Of a DNA stretch of 64,000 nt, positions 39,906-51,610 are shown piece after piece (position 1 is the stretch's first letter; each line of letters begins with the position of its first letter). Origin of the DNA: Lethocerus indicus (Eukaryota; Arthropoda; Insecta; Hemiptera; Belostomatidae); NCBI GenBank assembly GCA_019843655.1, contig JACDQD010000011.1, positions 14,612,604 to 14,676,603 on the forward strand, in the 5' to 3' direction. The notes beneath the pieces are model-generated. The model did not search any database. It saw only the letters and a program-made list of their open reading frames with translations, and had not been told where the DNA came from. A program made the translations under genes and the position numbers.

Positions 39906-42900
39906 CAAATTTTAGAGTAATTTTTTTCAAATTTAAGAAACTCAACCTTTAAGAATCTCAAAATTGTTCAAACAATTTTGCCCTCGGCGATAATTTAAAA
40001 AATAATTGACGTAAAATAATTACCGAGACGCATTTACCGGCTTTCTATGATCGCATACAACTACAATCCTCCCACGCGTATTACGGCACCGTTGGATTCA
40101 CGCCCGTGTTACAACCGCGCGAAGGAATATTTTATTGTCGGGATAAAGTCGTATAGCAGTCGGTCGGTGCTGGCCGTCATTTACGGAAACGGGCATAATT
40201 TTCCTTGTGCCGGGTTTTTTGTGCCCAGGGTGTGTGAGGGAGCGCGATGAACGCGGCGCTCAGGTGGTTTCAATCAGTTTTTCGCCGGGCCGATGGCAAT
40301 CCGGCCGTACGATTTGCGCCCTCTCCCCCGTTTATTGTTTTCGAGCATCCGCAGCGGATGTTTTACGGGCCTTCGCTGGACCATCCGTCCGTCCGCGGGC
40401 CCTGACAAATGTATTCGCATATCGCGCCACCCCCACCCCCAAACCCTACCGACCGAAGAAATAAATTGCCAGATGCAATTGCCCGATAGGCGGCCCATTT
40501 CGGCCCAGGTACCGTTCCCTCTTTTTTCGGCCGCCCCGACTGACCTAGTTTCATTCGTCCGACAAAGGACACTTGTCATGCAAATTAAATTCCGACGCTA
40601 GTCTCCAATTTACAACAGTTAGTTGCAGAAAAGTAAAGAATTGAACTACCGCCACGGCATTAATAGTTCCCCTCAAAATAAATGTGCTCGGATATAGTTT
40701 GGAATCCATCCGTAACGGTCACATAAATATTTTTCTCCCGAACCGTACGAGTAAGCCACACCTCGTAATTAATATTTTTACAGAATTTCAGGAATACCTT
40801 AATTAAGTCCGTCATGCGTCCTTTACGCCTAATTGTTACACCGCGAGGACTTAATTTAGCATGTAAGAACACCGAGTCCTCAGTGGATTCACTCTAGAAT
40901 GATTAACGAACTACTTCTAACACACCACGACATAAGAGCGGTCAAGCAAAAGTACGGATGTACTAGTCGTTCGAATATTCGTCCGAATCCACTTATCCCC
41001 CTTTTCTTGTAGAAGCGCCTGTGACGGCACGTGGAAGAGTTCGCGATTTATTAGGGGTCGGTAAAATTGTACAGGAAAATACGTCGATCAATCTACAGGG
41101 GCGGCAGTACTGATTTAAAAGTTACGATTAGTTCAGCGCCTGTTTGCCGGCAATATTAACGCCGGTAAATAATGCGCTTGTTGGGGGGTACGAAGGATGT
41201 TAGAGCGCGGCTGCAACACAGGTATTAGTCAGAAGACAGACTAACTCCTAATATAGCGAGTCATAAAGCGAACGGTCCGTTCCGGCGGAAAAGTCCTCCC
41301 CTCGGGCTTCATAACTGTTAAAGAATTGTTTAAAATTAGAAGCAATCACGGGCGACGCGGGCCCCCTCCCTCCTCGGCGGCTCGTTTTTCACAGCGGCCC
41401 CGTGATTAAAAAGAGAGCGGACGAGCGCGGAAAAACTAATAAAAGAGGGAAGAGGAAGGAGGGGGGAAGGCGAGCGAGAGTTGCGAAGGGGGTATAGTTG
41501 ACAAATGACTGTCTGGTAATCACGTCCCCGTCGTCGCCGGGCTTTTACCAGCCACGTGGTGCGAGATGAGCACCGCCCCCCCCTACGGGATCTGACAAAT
41601 GAGCGGGATAGGGCGTCGCCCTGCAGAGGAACGTGCGGTGCCCTCCAACATCGTCCACCGTCAGTAACAGAGATAGGCACTCCACAGACCGAATATTAAA
41701 CATCCAAGCCGGTCTTCCAGAAATACTGCAAAATACCTATATATTGCTTGGTTAAATTAAAAAAAAGTTTTAAACGGCGATTAATTTCATCTAATTTAAT
41801 TTCACCCTCTCTCCGTTCTGGGTGAAACGTCAACAGACGGGCGTGAGAAAGAATTTCCTAAAAAGAACTAGAATTTAATGAACGCCATTTCAAATTCCCT
41901 TCCTACAAACTTCGGTCCAATCTTGATTTGCGTCCATAACGAAAGAATCCTTCATAGGCACAATATAGAGCTTGCTGGATATTACTTCAGTTTCACACTA
42001 GTCTGTCTATGATTAAAAATAATTTTCGTTCGGCTCTAGGACTTAAGACCCCCGTTGCTTGAACGGGGCTCATCTATGGAGAAACAACGAATGCAAAATA
42101 CAGACATGTTCATGCCTTGATGGCGTTACGATGATAATAGTGAAAATTGCTTTATAGGGAGTGATCAATATTACTGTTCCAACTTGAACATTTCCTGTTC
42201 GCTAAGCACATTACGTCGACAAAGGTTCATTGGGCGAGGTATTTTAACGCTCCCCACGACTTGTCCCAGGAGGTCCTCATCAACTACCTTCCTATATCAG
42301 GGTGGTACAATGGTCTTCCCGAATGACAACTTGCGGTATGACCCGGATTCCGACGGAAATGTGTCAGGGACCCCCTCTCTCTGGGCCCCTTCGAGAGCCT
42401 CTTATTTTCCGTTCCCGGCACCGCCAAATCGGAGAGCACTTTGACGGGCGGCACTATGCCCGACATCCGAAGAATGTATCGGCCGGTTTTTGCCCGCCGT
42501 CCGACCGGCAAACGGCCGCCCAATAAACCAGAAATGAAAGAATTTCCGAACCGCCGCCCCGTAATGAAACAACGCAAATGTTGGCGGTCCGCATGCCTCC
42601 CTCCCACCACCCCCCCGTCAACTCCTTTCCCTTGGAATGCTACCCGAAAGGAACCCAACTTCGACTGAGGTTCCTTTCCCTTCCAAAGACATTAGGAAAC
42701 GAGAAGATTTTGTTTTACTCTACCTAAAAATATCGCGATATTTTCAGTTGAATAATTTTTTTGCGTAAAATCAATACAGAAAAGGAACCAAAGGAAGCAT
42801 ATATTATGTATCTCTCTGTTTATATCTCTAAGTAAATAATGTTAAAATATTACGTACAATGTAGAACCAGATTCATATTTTCTCCGTTCTCAAAATACAC

Positions 42901-45539
42901 AAATTCTAATTCAAGAAAACGTGTTTATGAAATAATCGATAGTATGAAGCACGGACCATAAAATGAGATTGGACGGATTTAACTGTTTCAAAATGGAATA
43001 AATTCTCTCTTGACTCCTGAAAAATCGGGTATTCGCTCCGAGTATTGAAATTGAAATTCCCTCAGTGGTTTCTCATTTATATAATTCAAAATTTAGCTAC
43101 TAAACGGCGAATGTTAAAAACAGGATAATTGATTGGTATCACCCATCTGGATTCTGATCATTCACGTACATTTGAAGCAGTCATAGCTCAGAGATAGCCA
43201 CCTGTTTACCGAGACGTCCGTCATAAAACAAGTTTATTATTGACCGTTCGAAGGGGGTGGAGGACCGTTTCCCCGCACAGTTTGAATACATTTTGACGAC
43301 GTCTTTAGGCATTCAGTCGACTCCGTGTTGTGATAGGCTATTATAATTTTATTCCGAAGGCGTTTCACCGGTTATGTTAATATTCTTCTGGGCGTCTAAC
43401 TGCCTTTTTATTTATTTATTTTTTCCGTTTTTTTTCCTAAAGGACAGTTTCGATACTTTATGGATCCTCGCCTATTTCTAGGAATCCCCCCGCAGTTCGG
43501 TTGAATGGCGCCGTCACGTTTTTATTTCCTCGTTCCGTCGGCTGGCGGACGATTATCATTCGGAATTCAATTTTCTGAATTCTGTAGTCCGACTGTAAAA
43601 CGCGGATCTCCGAATATCTCTTGGTGAGGACAATAGCTTATTGACGCAAAGCTACGTTATTTGCGGATTGTTTAATAATAGAACGCATTAAAACCGCCAA
43701 GTGGGTTAAATTTAAATACATCCTAAGGCCGTCGCTTCTAAATTTAAGCTTATGTTATTGTGTTCGGAAAGGTTGCTGGGCGGAATTCCACTTATATTCT
43801 CGAGAACATAAAGCAGTTGCTAAAATTCAGGGCGATTTCTGTGTAATTTTGTTACAGTCATACCAATATTACAACAATTTAAAAATAACATTTCGTATTG
43901 TAGATTTATTGTAATAGAATAAATCAACAATTGGATAGTTCGAAATTTCACGCATTAAAGGTGAAAAAATGTATAGATCGTTTAATCCGACTACATAATG
44001 TAGATTTAAAAATAATAAATAAAAAGAATTGATTATATACGTTGTAGGTTAATGAATGAATGTTAAAATTAACGTTTAACGAATTCATCGATCCGATTTT
44101 TCGGAACTGCCATTCATGTACACGTGACCGGTCAGAATAAAATATTTAGTCCATCGGCGGGTAAGTAGCTTAATCCGTTATCATTAGGATTGAAAACCTT
44201 TTCCTTTTTTAATTGGGCGGATCGTTTTCCGTTCGGGGATCCGACATATATATTTAATCTGCCCTTTGATTTTCTTCCATTTGTACGGCCGACGAGGAGC
44301 GAGGACAGAGGCCGAAACCAACATGGGGAGCTCATTAAGCCGACTAATCGGTCGTGGCCGGCCCATGTTAAGCCCCGGAGCGTGGGAAGCGGCTAATTTG
44401 CCTCCTCTGTCATTTCGAAAGACCTAAACGAGTTCCCGAAACGAGGAAACCGAATTTTTAAAGAACCCCGCGGACGACGACTCGGGTCAAAGATCGGACT
44501 CGTCGCGCGAGAGAAATACAATCCAGCACTCCCCCGACTTATAAACCCTTGCCGGACTGAGTCCAGGTCAGAAATTGGAAATTTCGAGCAGTAAAAGTCA
44601 AATAATTTACTTTGAACCATACGGAAGTCACGAAACTAGAGAAACTTTCACGAGTCGCCCGGCAGTGAAGTACCGTAAGTCTTCGAGTTAGCAAGTACAA
44701 ATAGAAACTGCGGCAAGTATGTCACCGACTTTACGCAAAGTATAAGTTTGGGAGTCCGAGGGTATCGGAATTGCGACTGTCCCCCAGTGCCGGCAGACGA
44801 AATTTCTAACTCAGATAAGAACATTATCAGCCACAAAGTTTTGTCGTATAACGACCCGGCGACTCACCATCTCCTGTGTGGTTTGTGTTTTTCGAAAGTT
44901 TTCTTAGGTCACTGATCAGGATATCTCATCACCAACCGAAATGTGTACCTACCCGATGCAATTCGCATTAGATACAATTTCATATCTTAATGTTTTTCCC
45001 CATATTCCCTTATGTTTCAATGCTATATACTGGGTTCTTGTGGGGGCGTGTAAAAAATAAACTTTTCCAATCCGTCCAGACGAAGATATAAAAACAGGGA
45101 TATTAATTTCTGGAGGAAGGAGGGCCAGTAATATAGGAAGGCCGAGGAGCGTTAGAGGTTTTTATAGTTTCCCCGAGACCCGGGGCCCGGTAATTGATTG
45201 CAGTTTCAAGTTGGCCAGATAAATAAAGCCGAAGAATAAGTCGTGTCTACGCCAGATAACAGAACCTACCCCTTCCCTCCCCCCTCCCCAACAACCGGTA
45301 AATTACTTCAATAGTCTTCCGACTTTCGGCCCCGATGTTAGAGTCAAGTTCCACTATTCGACTAATCACAAGAGATAAGCTGCAGAAGAATTCTATAGAA
45401 GTAGTTCCTTATCGCGAAAATATACATCGCAGCCGCTTTAAACTCCGAGCAGTTTAATTGCCGTTTAATTCTGGGTCTACTGAGAGTTGGGTTTTTCACC
45501 AACTGACTTCGCTATCACGTGTCAAATTCTTTTTAACTT
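39906..45539. other. No supportable gene
   Basis: GC-rich blocks at about 40200-40600, 41330-41680 and 42300-42660 hold several overlapping frames each, in both orientations, with no recognisable domains. AT-rich DNA lies between them, notably 42700-44200. No repeats longer than a few units were noticed. Confidence 0.5.
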
Positions 45540-46000
45540 GAATTCTAATGTTTTCGACGGTTATCTTATTATAATAGGGAATACAGAGTAATGCCAGTTC
45601 TATAAGAACACTGATCCATTCGAGGAAACGAAGAATTTTTCGTTTTTTTAAATATTTCATTTATTGTTTAACAAATAAAAGAAACCGCCCAGTTAGTGCA
45701 CTTTTTGACTCGAGCCATCCTTGATTGGTTCGATGGACTTTTGGATCTCTGGATGTTAGTTATCTTGGCGGAACCCCATATTTCTATGCCGTATGTACAG
45801 GAACTAACAGTCGATTCATAATTAAATGAACACTCGAGGTAAACGCGGTCTTCTAAATTAATGTAATTAGATACTTCCGAATAAATAAACCGAAAGCGTA
45901 ATTCATAAGGCTCTCGAAACGGCCGGTATAATTCAAATCGACCCATCGTTTTGTTTACCGACGGGCTTTTCACGCCCACACTCAACAATTCGTTGTTGTT
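45540..46000 (-). mobile_element. Fossil Jockey-type LINE, reverse transcriptase C-terminal part
   Basis: Read on the minus strand, one frame contains TYGIEIWGS at about 45796-45770, matching the (W)TYGIxLWG motif that closes the RT region of Jockey-clade non-LTR retrotransposons. Family-specific pieces sit in the right order. Before it is NLEDRVYL (like LENKLLLY). After it come NIQRS...SRM and TNWAVS (like TNAPWYVSN). Past a TAA in the same frame come TIN, LYSLL and DNRRKH (like TIH, LALNLLDN and RRLK). At least four in-frame stops and loss of the catalytic YxDD region show it is dead and 5'-truncated. Family resemblance is from memory, not a search. Confidence 0.6.
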
Positions 46001-46544
46001 GTGTTTAATCAGGAACGAATCCGAAATGATTTGTACGGTCAAGAACGCCGTTCAAATATTTGCCACCAAAAATAAAATGGATTAAACCCAATATTTCTTG
46101 ACAAAATAAGATTTAAATTTTCATTTTGCTAATTGATATACGTCTGCCCTGCATTGACACGGATTTAATATTGGCATTAATATTAACTCACACCCCCAAG
46201 CGAGTATGTTAAATCTATTATTATCGTTATATTTCGTTTATAATACATTTGTTGAGAATAATTATCCTAAACACAGAAGAATACAATAAAGAGTGTAATT
46301 ATGTTTGTAACACAATAATTTTCATTATTACTGTGGGCTGGTTTTATTAAATGCAATGCGTTATAAATTTGACAATCCATTAACGAAGACCCATCGTTAT
46401 ATATAAGTAGATTTTGATCAAGACTATATTAAGATGAAGAGTGGGCGATTCCTTTTCATCTGGAACTTAAGGTCGGCCCATTATCCAGTATTACAGGACA
46501 GGGTACAAGTTTTATATCGATCCTTTCTTCGCTTTTATTTCCAG

Positions 46545-46714
46545 TGGCCAAAACTCATGCCCCGTGCATAAATCCTCTGCTATGGCTCCGACAGTCAGAA
46601 ACAAATGTCATCGCAGTTTGCCAAGCTACTCCGAACGCGCCTAGTCGGGCCGTAAATCTACGGAAGTCAATGATCCCATTTAGTGGAAAATTTACTTTTG
46701 GCTCTCGGAAATAA
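46545..46714 (+). other. Exon-like segment, possible terminal exon
   Basis: A strong acceptor (CTTTTATTTCCAG, ending at 46544) is followed by 55 open codons in the frame that starts two bases in, ending at TAA (46712-46714). An AATAAA overlaps the stop codon (46710-46715). The deduced piece has two Cys residues and a basic C-terminus ending GSRK. I recognise no family and found no partner exon; it may be chance. Confidence 0.12.
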
Positions 46715-47007
46715 AGATTTTTTGGATAAGCCGCGGATAAATCTCTGGTAACGATGCCATTATACACGATACGAAGTCTTGAGCGGTCGTGATCACTTTT
46801 GGCAGCTCAAGATTTTTGGCTCTAGAACAGGCTGTAAAGTGTCTGAAAATATAATATCGTAGAAACGGACGAGAAATTGCTGCTTATAAAAACCAGTTCT
46901 TTTCTGAAGAACTCAGAGACGTATTCTGGCAAATTTAGTAAGGAAGGAAAAAACAAATTTCAGGTAATATTTCACCCTGTAGTTGCACTTTTAAGCCAGG
47001 GAAACTT

Positions 47008-47092
47008 GACCGAAAGGGACAAAAAGGGACTAAAAGCGACGCAATGCGAACAAAGGTGACGAAATGTTACTCATAGTGACTAAAAATGAACC
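47008..47092 (+). repeat. 10-bp-period minisatellite
   Basis: Eight consecutive units of exactly 10 bases, most starting GAC followed by an A-rich core (for example GACAAAAAGG, GACTAAAAGC, GACGAAATGT), then a partial ninth. The units have diverged but keep phase with no indel. A 10-bp period is close to one helical turn, so GAC steps recur on one face of the DNA. Confidence 0.8.
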
Positions 47093-47323
47093 AAATTTGG
47101 CATGAAGAGAGACTGAATGTAAATATATAAATGAAGTTACAGCATAACAATGAATATATTAGCATAATATAAGAGCCATAGTAATATTTACGGTAGCAAT
47201 ACAGAATAAAATTCAAAGAATGATTAAAATTAATTAAAGAAATATAATACAGTACAATTGTAACTCGATAAATATATTCACAAATCGGCGACCTGCACAA
47301 TTGCGTATGTTTCCACCTAAGAA

Positions 47324-47336
47324 ATAATAGACCGCT
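47324..47336 (+). repeat. Left copy of a 13-bp direct repeat flanking the MITE-like element
   Basis: ATAATAGACCGCT is repeated exactly at 47635-47647, immediately right of the TIR element. It could be a long target-site duplication of an insertion running from 47337 to 47634, or the remains of a local duplication. Confidence 0.7.
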
Positions 47337-47378
47337 AGTTTAACATACCTGTTTTGTGGTTTGCGAGGGGTTTGAATA

Positions 47379-47633
47379 CTGTGGATTTCGTGTGCTTCTG
47401 TCCCTTCTCGTCCATGGTCTTTTGCAAAAGGCCAAACCAGCGAGAGGGGACAGAAAACACGAAATAATTTGTAGTAACGTGATTTTTGCTTAATCGCAGT
47501 TTGGAAAATGAAAATAACCTGGTATAATTATTCTATCAATTATATATTTTTGTTCGGAAGTAATAATTTTCAGAATACTTTTAGATTAAACACCTAACCA
47601 GCGGGTGGAGACAGAAACACACGAAATCTACGG
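47379..47633 (+). mobile_element. MITE-like element copy 1, TIRs flanked by TA
   Basis: A 255-bp segment starts CTGTGGATTTCGTGTG and ends CACACGAAATCTACGG. Its ends are inverted repeats: about 21 of the first 24 positions match by hand, fewer beyond. A TA dinucleotide abuts each end, as for Tc1/mariner-type elements. The left part holds an 81-bp near-palindrome (47385-47465) centred on TTTTGCAAAA. The right part is a unique body of about 118 bp that recurs inverted at 48249-48368. There is no coding capacity, so it would be non-autonomous. I do not recognise the family. A 13-bp direct repeat also brackets the region, offering an alternative boundary. Confidence 0.65.
47385..47465. repeat. 81-bp near-perfect palindrome
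   Basis: The arms ATTTCGTGTGCTTCTGTCCC and CGAGAGGGGACAGAAAACAC (continuing GAAAT) fold onto each other around a complementary core GGTCTTTTGCAAAAGGCC, with only a small asymmetric bulge. A transcript from either strand would form a long hairpin. It forms the left part of the MITE-like element. Confidence 0.75.
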
Positions 47634-47634
47634 T

Positions 47635-47647
47635 ATAATAGACCGCT
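47635..47647 (+). repeat. Right copy of the 13-bp direct repeat
   Basis: Exact copy of ATAATAGACCGCT at 47324-47336. The sequences beyond each copy are unrelated, so the match is confined to 13 bases. Confidence 0.7.
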
Positions 47648-48248
47648 GTTGTGAAAAAAATGTTACCGCTAAGCGTCACGGCGCCTACGAGTCCTCAGTT
47701 CAAATATAACGGAAGACAGGACACTGATTTTTCTGGGACCTGTGAGCGGCAAAAACGTTATTGGAAAAACCCCGAGTGTGAAAACATGTCCGTAATGCTG
47801 GGGCAGTGTTGCGGGCGGACAGAAGGGGTGGGGGCGTCATCGCGATCGCTTATCGGACGGCGTCATTGACTGATACTGATTGATTCGGAGAGCCGGCTTT
47901 TTCTGGCCGCTATCGCCCTGGCTGGGATTCCGGGCCTTCGTTGAACCGATCCGAGATATATGGGGGCCACCTTTCTGAATTAATTCGCGCCGTTAACAGG
48001 ACGACGGCCTCCGTCGAGCGCCCAGGATTTCCTAGCTTTCAAATTGATTTCTGCAATGAGTAGACGAATGGAAAGGTGCAAAATTCCATGAAGTTCAAAC
48101 CTGAAGTTTCATACCTACTGCCATGTTATTTTTTTTTAATGAACCACAAAAAGCTTAATAAAATTAATTGTGAAAAACCGAGATGATATTGATGGCTCAG
48201 TAAAATGCCCTGATATAAAGGCTAGCTACAAAATAAGTTCCAATCAGA

Positions 48249-48438
48249 AAGTATTCTGAAAATTATTAGTTCCGAACAAAAAAATATAGGTGGTAGAAGA
48301 ATTATACCGGGTTATTTTCATTTTCCAAACTGCGATTAAGAAAAAATCACGTTACTACAAATTATTCCGTAGTTTTGCCTTAACGATTTTGCAAAAGACC
48401 AAACCAGCCAAAGGAGACAGAAACACACGAAATCTACG
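48249..48438 (-). mobile_element. MITE-like element copy 2, inverted and truncated
   Basis: Read on the minus strand it starts CGTAGATTTCGTGTG (outer TIR, ending at 48438), passes the TTTTGCAAAA core, then the 118-bp body shared with copy 1. By hand alignment the bodies differ at about eight positions. The far TIR is missing: after the AGAATACTTT end of the shared body the sequence is unrelated. The palindromic part is internally rearranged compared with copy 1. TA is not found next to the retained end. Confidence 0.65.
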
Positions 48439-48799
48439 CTGGTCACAAAATAGGTATTTTAAACTACAAATTACTTCTGTCTTTCCCTTGTGACTGCAAT
48501 TACAAAAGTTAATTTGCACATAACTCATATACTTTAAGCGTAATAAGATGTACTACAATGTTTTCAGTATATTTCAGCGGTGGAAAATCGATAGGCAAAT
48601 TTCAACTCGCCTTAACGATTCTTTCGGCGGTAAGCTAACACCGTGTCGATTTTTTTACAGGCCTTTACTTTTCAAGGGCGGATTTTACCTTATCTGGCCC
48701 CGACTGGTCGCCCGTTTGCACAGGAATGAGCGGCTGAGAGGAGGAGGGTAAAAATCTACTCTGTTTGAAGTTGATTCGGCCCCGGCCGTCCGAACCCTG

Positions 48800-48813
48800 C
48801 CCCCCCCCCCCCC
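48800..48813. repeat. Poly-C run of 14
   Basis: An uninterrupted run of 14 C in a GC-rich context, followed within 100 bases by a GAGA tract. Confidence 0.92.
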
Positions 48814-48889
48814 AACCCCTGGAGGGGAGCCTCTAAGAAAATTAGCGCCCTAGCTGAAAGCCCGGAGATAACAAGAGTCCCCATTACCC

Positions 48890-48942
48890 GGAGAGAGAGA
48901 GAGAGAGGAGAGGGAGCGAGAGGGAATGAGAGAGCGAGCGAG
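48890..48942. repeat. GAGA-rich tract
   Basis: About 50 bases of GAGAG units on the plus strand. In insects such clusters recruit GAGA factor at promoters and Polycomb response elements. Here only the sequence match is visible. Confidence 0.75.
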
Positions 48943-49129
48943 TCCCGGGGCCCTTTTCATAAACCGTAAGTTATTCTGTTTAACAGCCCCCGTCACAGGC
49001 CCACCTAATGAAATTTATTTCTCGTACACATTTATTATGATAATGGAGCGGGCCACCGTATCTAGTCCTCATTCTCCTCTCCTCTTTAATATTTTTTTTT
49101 GAGATGGAAGCTCGAATTAATTTCGGGGC

Positions 49130-49135
<6 letters not shown>

Positions 49136-49198
<63 letters not shown>

Positions 49199-49207
49199 CA
49201 TACACAC
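49136..49207. repeat. TA microsatellite with CATACACACA tail
   Basis: Nearly 60 bases of pure TA run into CATACATACACACA. It yields false Tyr-Ile frames on the minus strand. Confidence 0.96.
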
Positions 49208-51610
49208 AGCCGGACCAATATGGGAAGGTAGTTGAAAGCTTGGCAGGTGCGTGAACAGAGATTTAGAGATTTACGGCGTTGAATATTAAATATGATTTGG
49301 GCAGTAGTGCTTCTGCAGGTGCTCGTTAGCTTTCTGAACAAAAATGGTTACACTTTGAAATAAAATTGAAAACCATCTGGTCTGATTGCTTCAAAGTAAA
49401 TAAAAAAATACCATGTTTATCGATAGTTGGTTTAAATTTTATACACTAATATAACAATATGGGATGATATTTGAGTCTATCAATATTGAAAGAAATTTTA
49501 AGAAGAGTTTAACCTTAATTTTAATGTAATCTGTCAAAAAAAATCGGTATTCAAATTTAATTATCAAATGTTGATTCCATGCCCATTCCACAAATAAAAT
49601 GAATATGATTGATTCTAAAAAGTACGTAGGATTTATGATAAATTTATTTCGGTGAAGAAATTAAATGATAAATTATGTCTGGGGAAGAGGGGAATTTCAG
49701 CTCATTCCAACAGATATGACTAATCGTGTCCATACATCATTCATCGTATGATGTAAGTACAGAAAATATTCTGGAAAATAAAATCAGACCACCTATCAAA
49801 TTGAATAAAATATAGTTTATTCGTATCGGTCGACTGAATAGATGGCCCGAAAGATAGCTTGCAACGCGAGGGTCAAAAGTCTAGCGGTTAATTATTGTTT
49901 TACGTGCGGCGAATTAATGAAAATAACTCATAGATCATTTATATGACTCCTTATCCGGTCTCTCTGAAAGGTTCTCGATTCTCGTTAACGATAAAATACG
50001 AATGTCAACCCCGATTTATTATTAACAATTCAGCTCTCGACCGTTTTAACGGTAATCTCTATGACCGTCGATAACCCCTAAGAAGGAGGAAGAAAGAAGC
50101 AGGAGCCACTCGAATGTAGGAAACCTCCTGGAATTCCTTATCGGAATCCATTAACCTAGTATTAGTCCCAGTCCAGTATATTATTGAAAAATTGACCTCG
50201 GATAGAAAGCGTGACGGGAAACAATGAAATATTTCTGTCAAATAGGAAGATTAATTGACATGGGCGTCATATCGGAAACATATTTAACGGTTTGTTAGAG
50301 TTAAAGGCTTATTTAACGGGAAAAATTGGAATGGTTATAAAAATATTTCCAAATAATGGTTATGATTACCTGTAAAATATTCAGAATATCAATATGAGGA
50401 GGGTTAAATACGATTGACATTTTATGCCAAGACTTTTTTGTTCAATAAAAACTGTATCATAATTATTATTTCAAATTTCTATATGTCCATACGACGTTAC
50501 TATGTAATACAATCATGATGTAGTACAATAATTTCACTATGAGAATTTTATATTTGGCAAAATTTCCCTATATTACTCGCTACAATTTTCCATCTTTAAT
50601 AATTTAATTGGGTTACTACTTTACAATAAAATGTGTTAATAGTCTGTTCTAAGAGATGGACATGGGGATCTCCCCATGAGGTAGTATCAAGCCGTTAGTA
50701 TGGAATACCACGTACGGTCGTGGGACTTGCGGTCTGAGGTAGGGGCGGCCGACCCTCCGCGGCGGGGCTTCTCAACCGGACCGTTTCCGGTAACGGGTTT
50801 CCGTCATTGTGACGGAACACTCTCAGAAACAACAACCGGTTCAAAGTTCGGTCGGTTTAGGGGGGCGCTATCAAACGTGACCGGAGCGCCCGCAAAACTG
50901 GACAACGGGGGTTGTTGGGACTCGGGCCCGTATTTTATTGGTGCGCGTCCAACTCGACCCCCGCACGTGGGGTATTAGTTAAATATTTCTTTACGATTCC
51001 CGCATACAGAAATAAAATTTACCAGGTACTCTGTTCCTTTTTTGACGTGTAAACGCTGTTTAAAAATCCGGACTTAGGGTTCCGCATTCGATAATTAGAT
51101 TTTGCCGATTCTCTAACGGGTTGAATTTAAGGGGTTCATGATTGTAGAGAGGATATTCGTTGTAATTCAGACTTGCGAATTGATTCAGTTATTCTTACTC
51201 TTGCTGAAACTATGCACGTCGAATATAAGATGACAACGGGCCCAGCAGCAACGCAGTAAGAGCGTTGCTTTAATGTAATAAAATTTAAAATAATCCAAGG
51301 GAGGCAGTTTAAAAATAAAATTAAAAATAAGAAATTACGTACAATAAATTTTCCCGATGCGGCCTACTTCCGACACGTGGACTCGCATCGTTAGAACGTA
51401 TTTTACGAATGTATTCATAAAAGGGAGAAGTAAAAGGATGGAAAAAAAATCGGTGCCAGAGAGGAGTAAATTATGAAATGGGTGAGTCCTGGACCATAGG
51501 CGGCTCGGATCTCGGTCCGTCCTTAACATCTGTAGCAGCTTTAAAACCCAACAACGAATTTATGGCCTTTTATTGTGCGCCACTCGATTCAATTTACTCT
51601 CTGTGTTCAG
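49208..51610. other. No supportable gene
   Basis: Mostly AT-rich (49300-50640) with one GC-rich block at about 50700-50980. An 8-bp inverted repeat (CATGGGGA/TCCCCATG) lies at 50661-50678. A TGAGGTAGTA let-7-like seed overlaps its end but has no matching hairpin arm. Confidence 0.5.

Larger units (their letters stand above)
48500..49135. other. No gene; low-complexity GC block
   Basis: This stretch holds a poly-C run, a GAGA tract and AT-rich sequence leading into a TA microsatellite. No protein-like frame stands out. Confidence 0.5.

Noticed and set aside
40207..40601. Cluster of overlapping frames on both strands
   Set aside because: GC-rich block; frames contradict each other and none shows a domain.
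42184..42668. Cluster of overlapping frames on both strands
   Set aside because: Same compositional explanation; no motif.
50677..50686. let-7-like seed TGAGGTAGTA
   Set aside because: No complementary star arm within hairpin distance; bases 9 onward do not match let-7.
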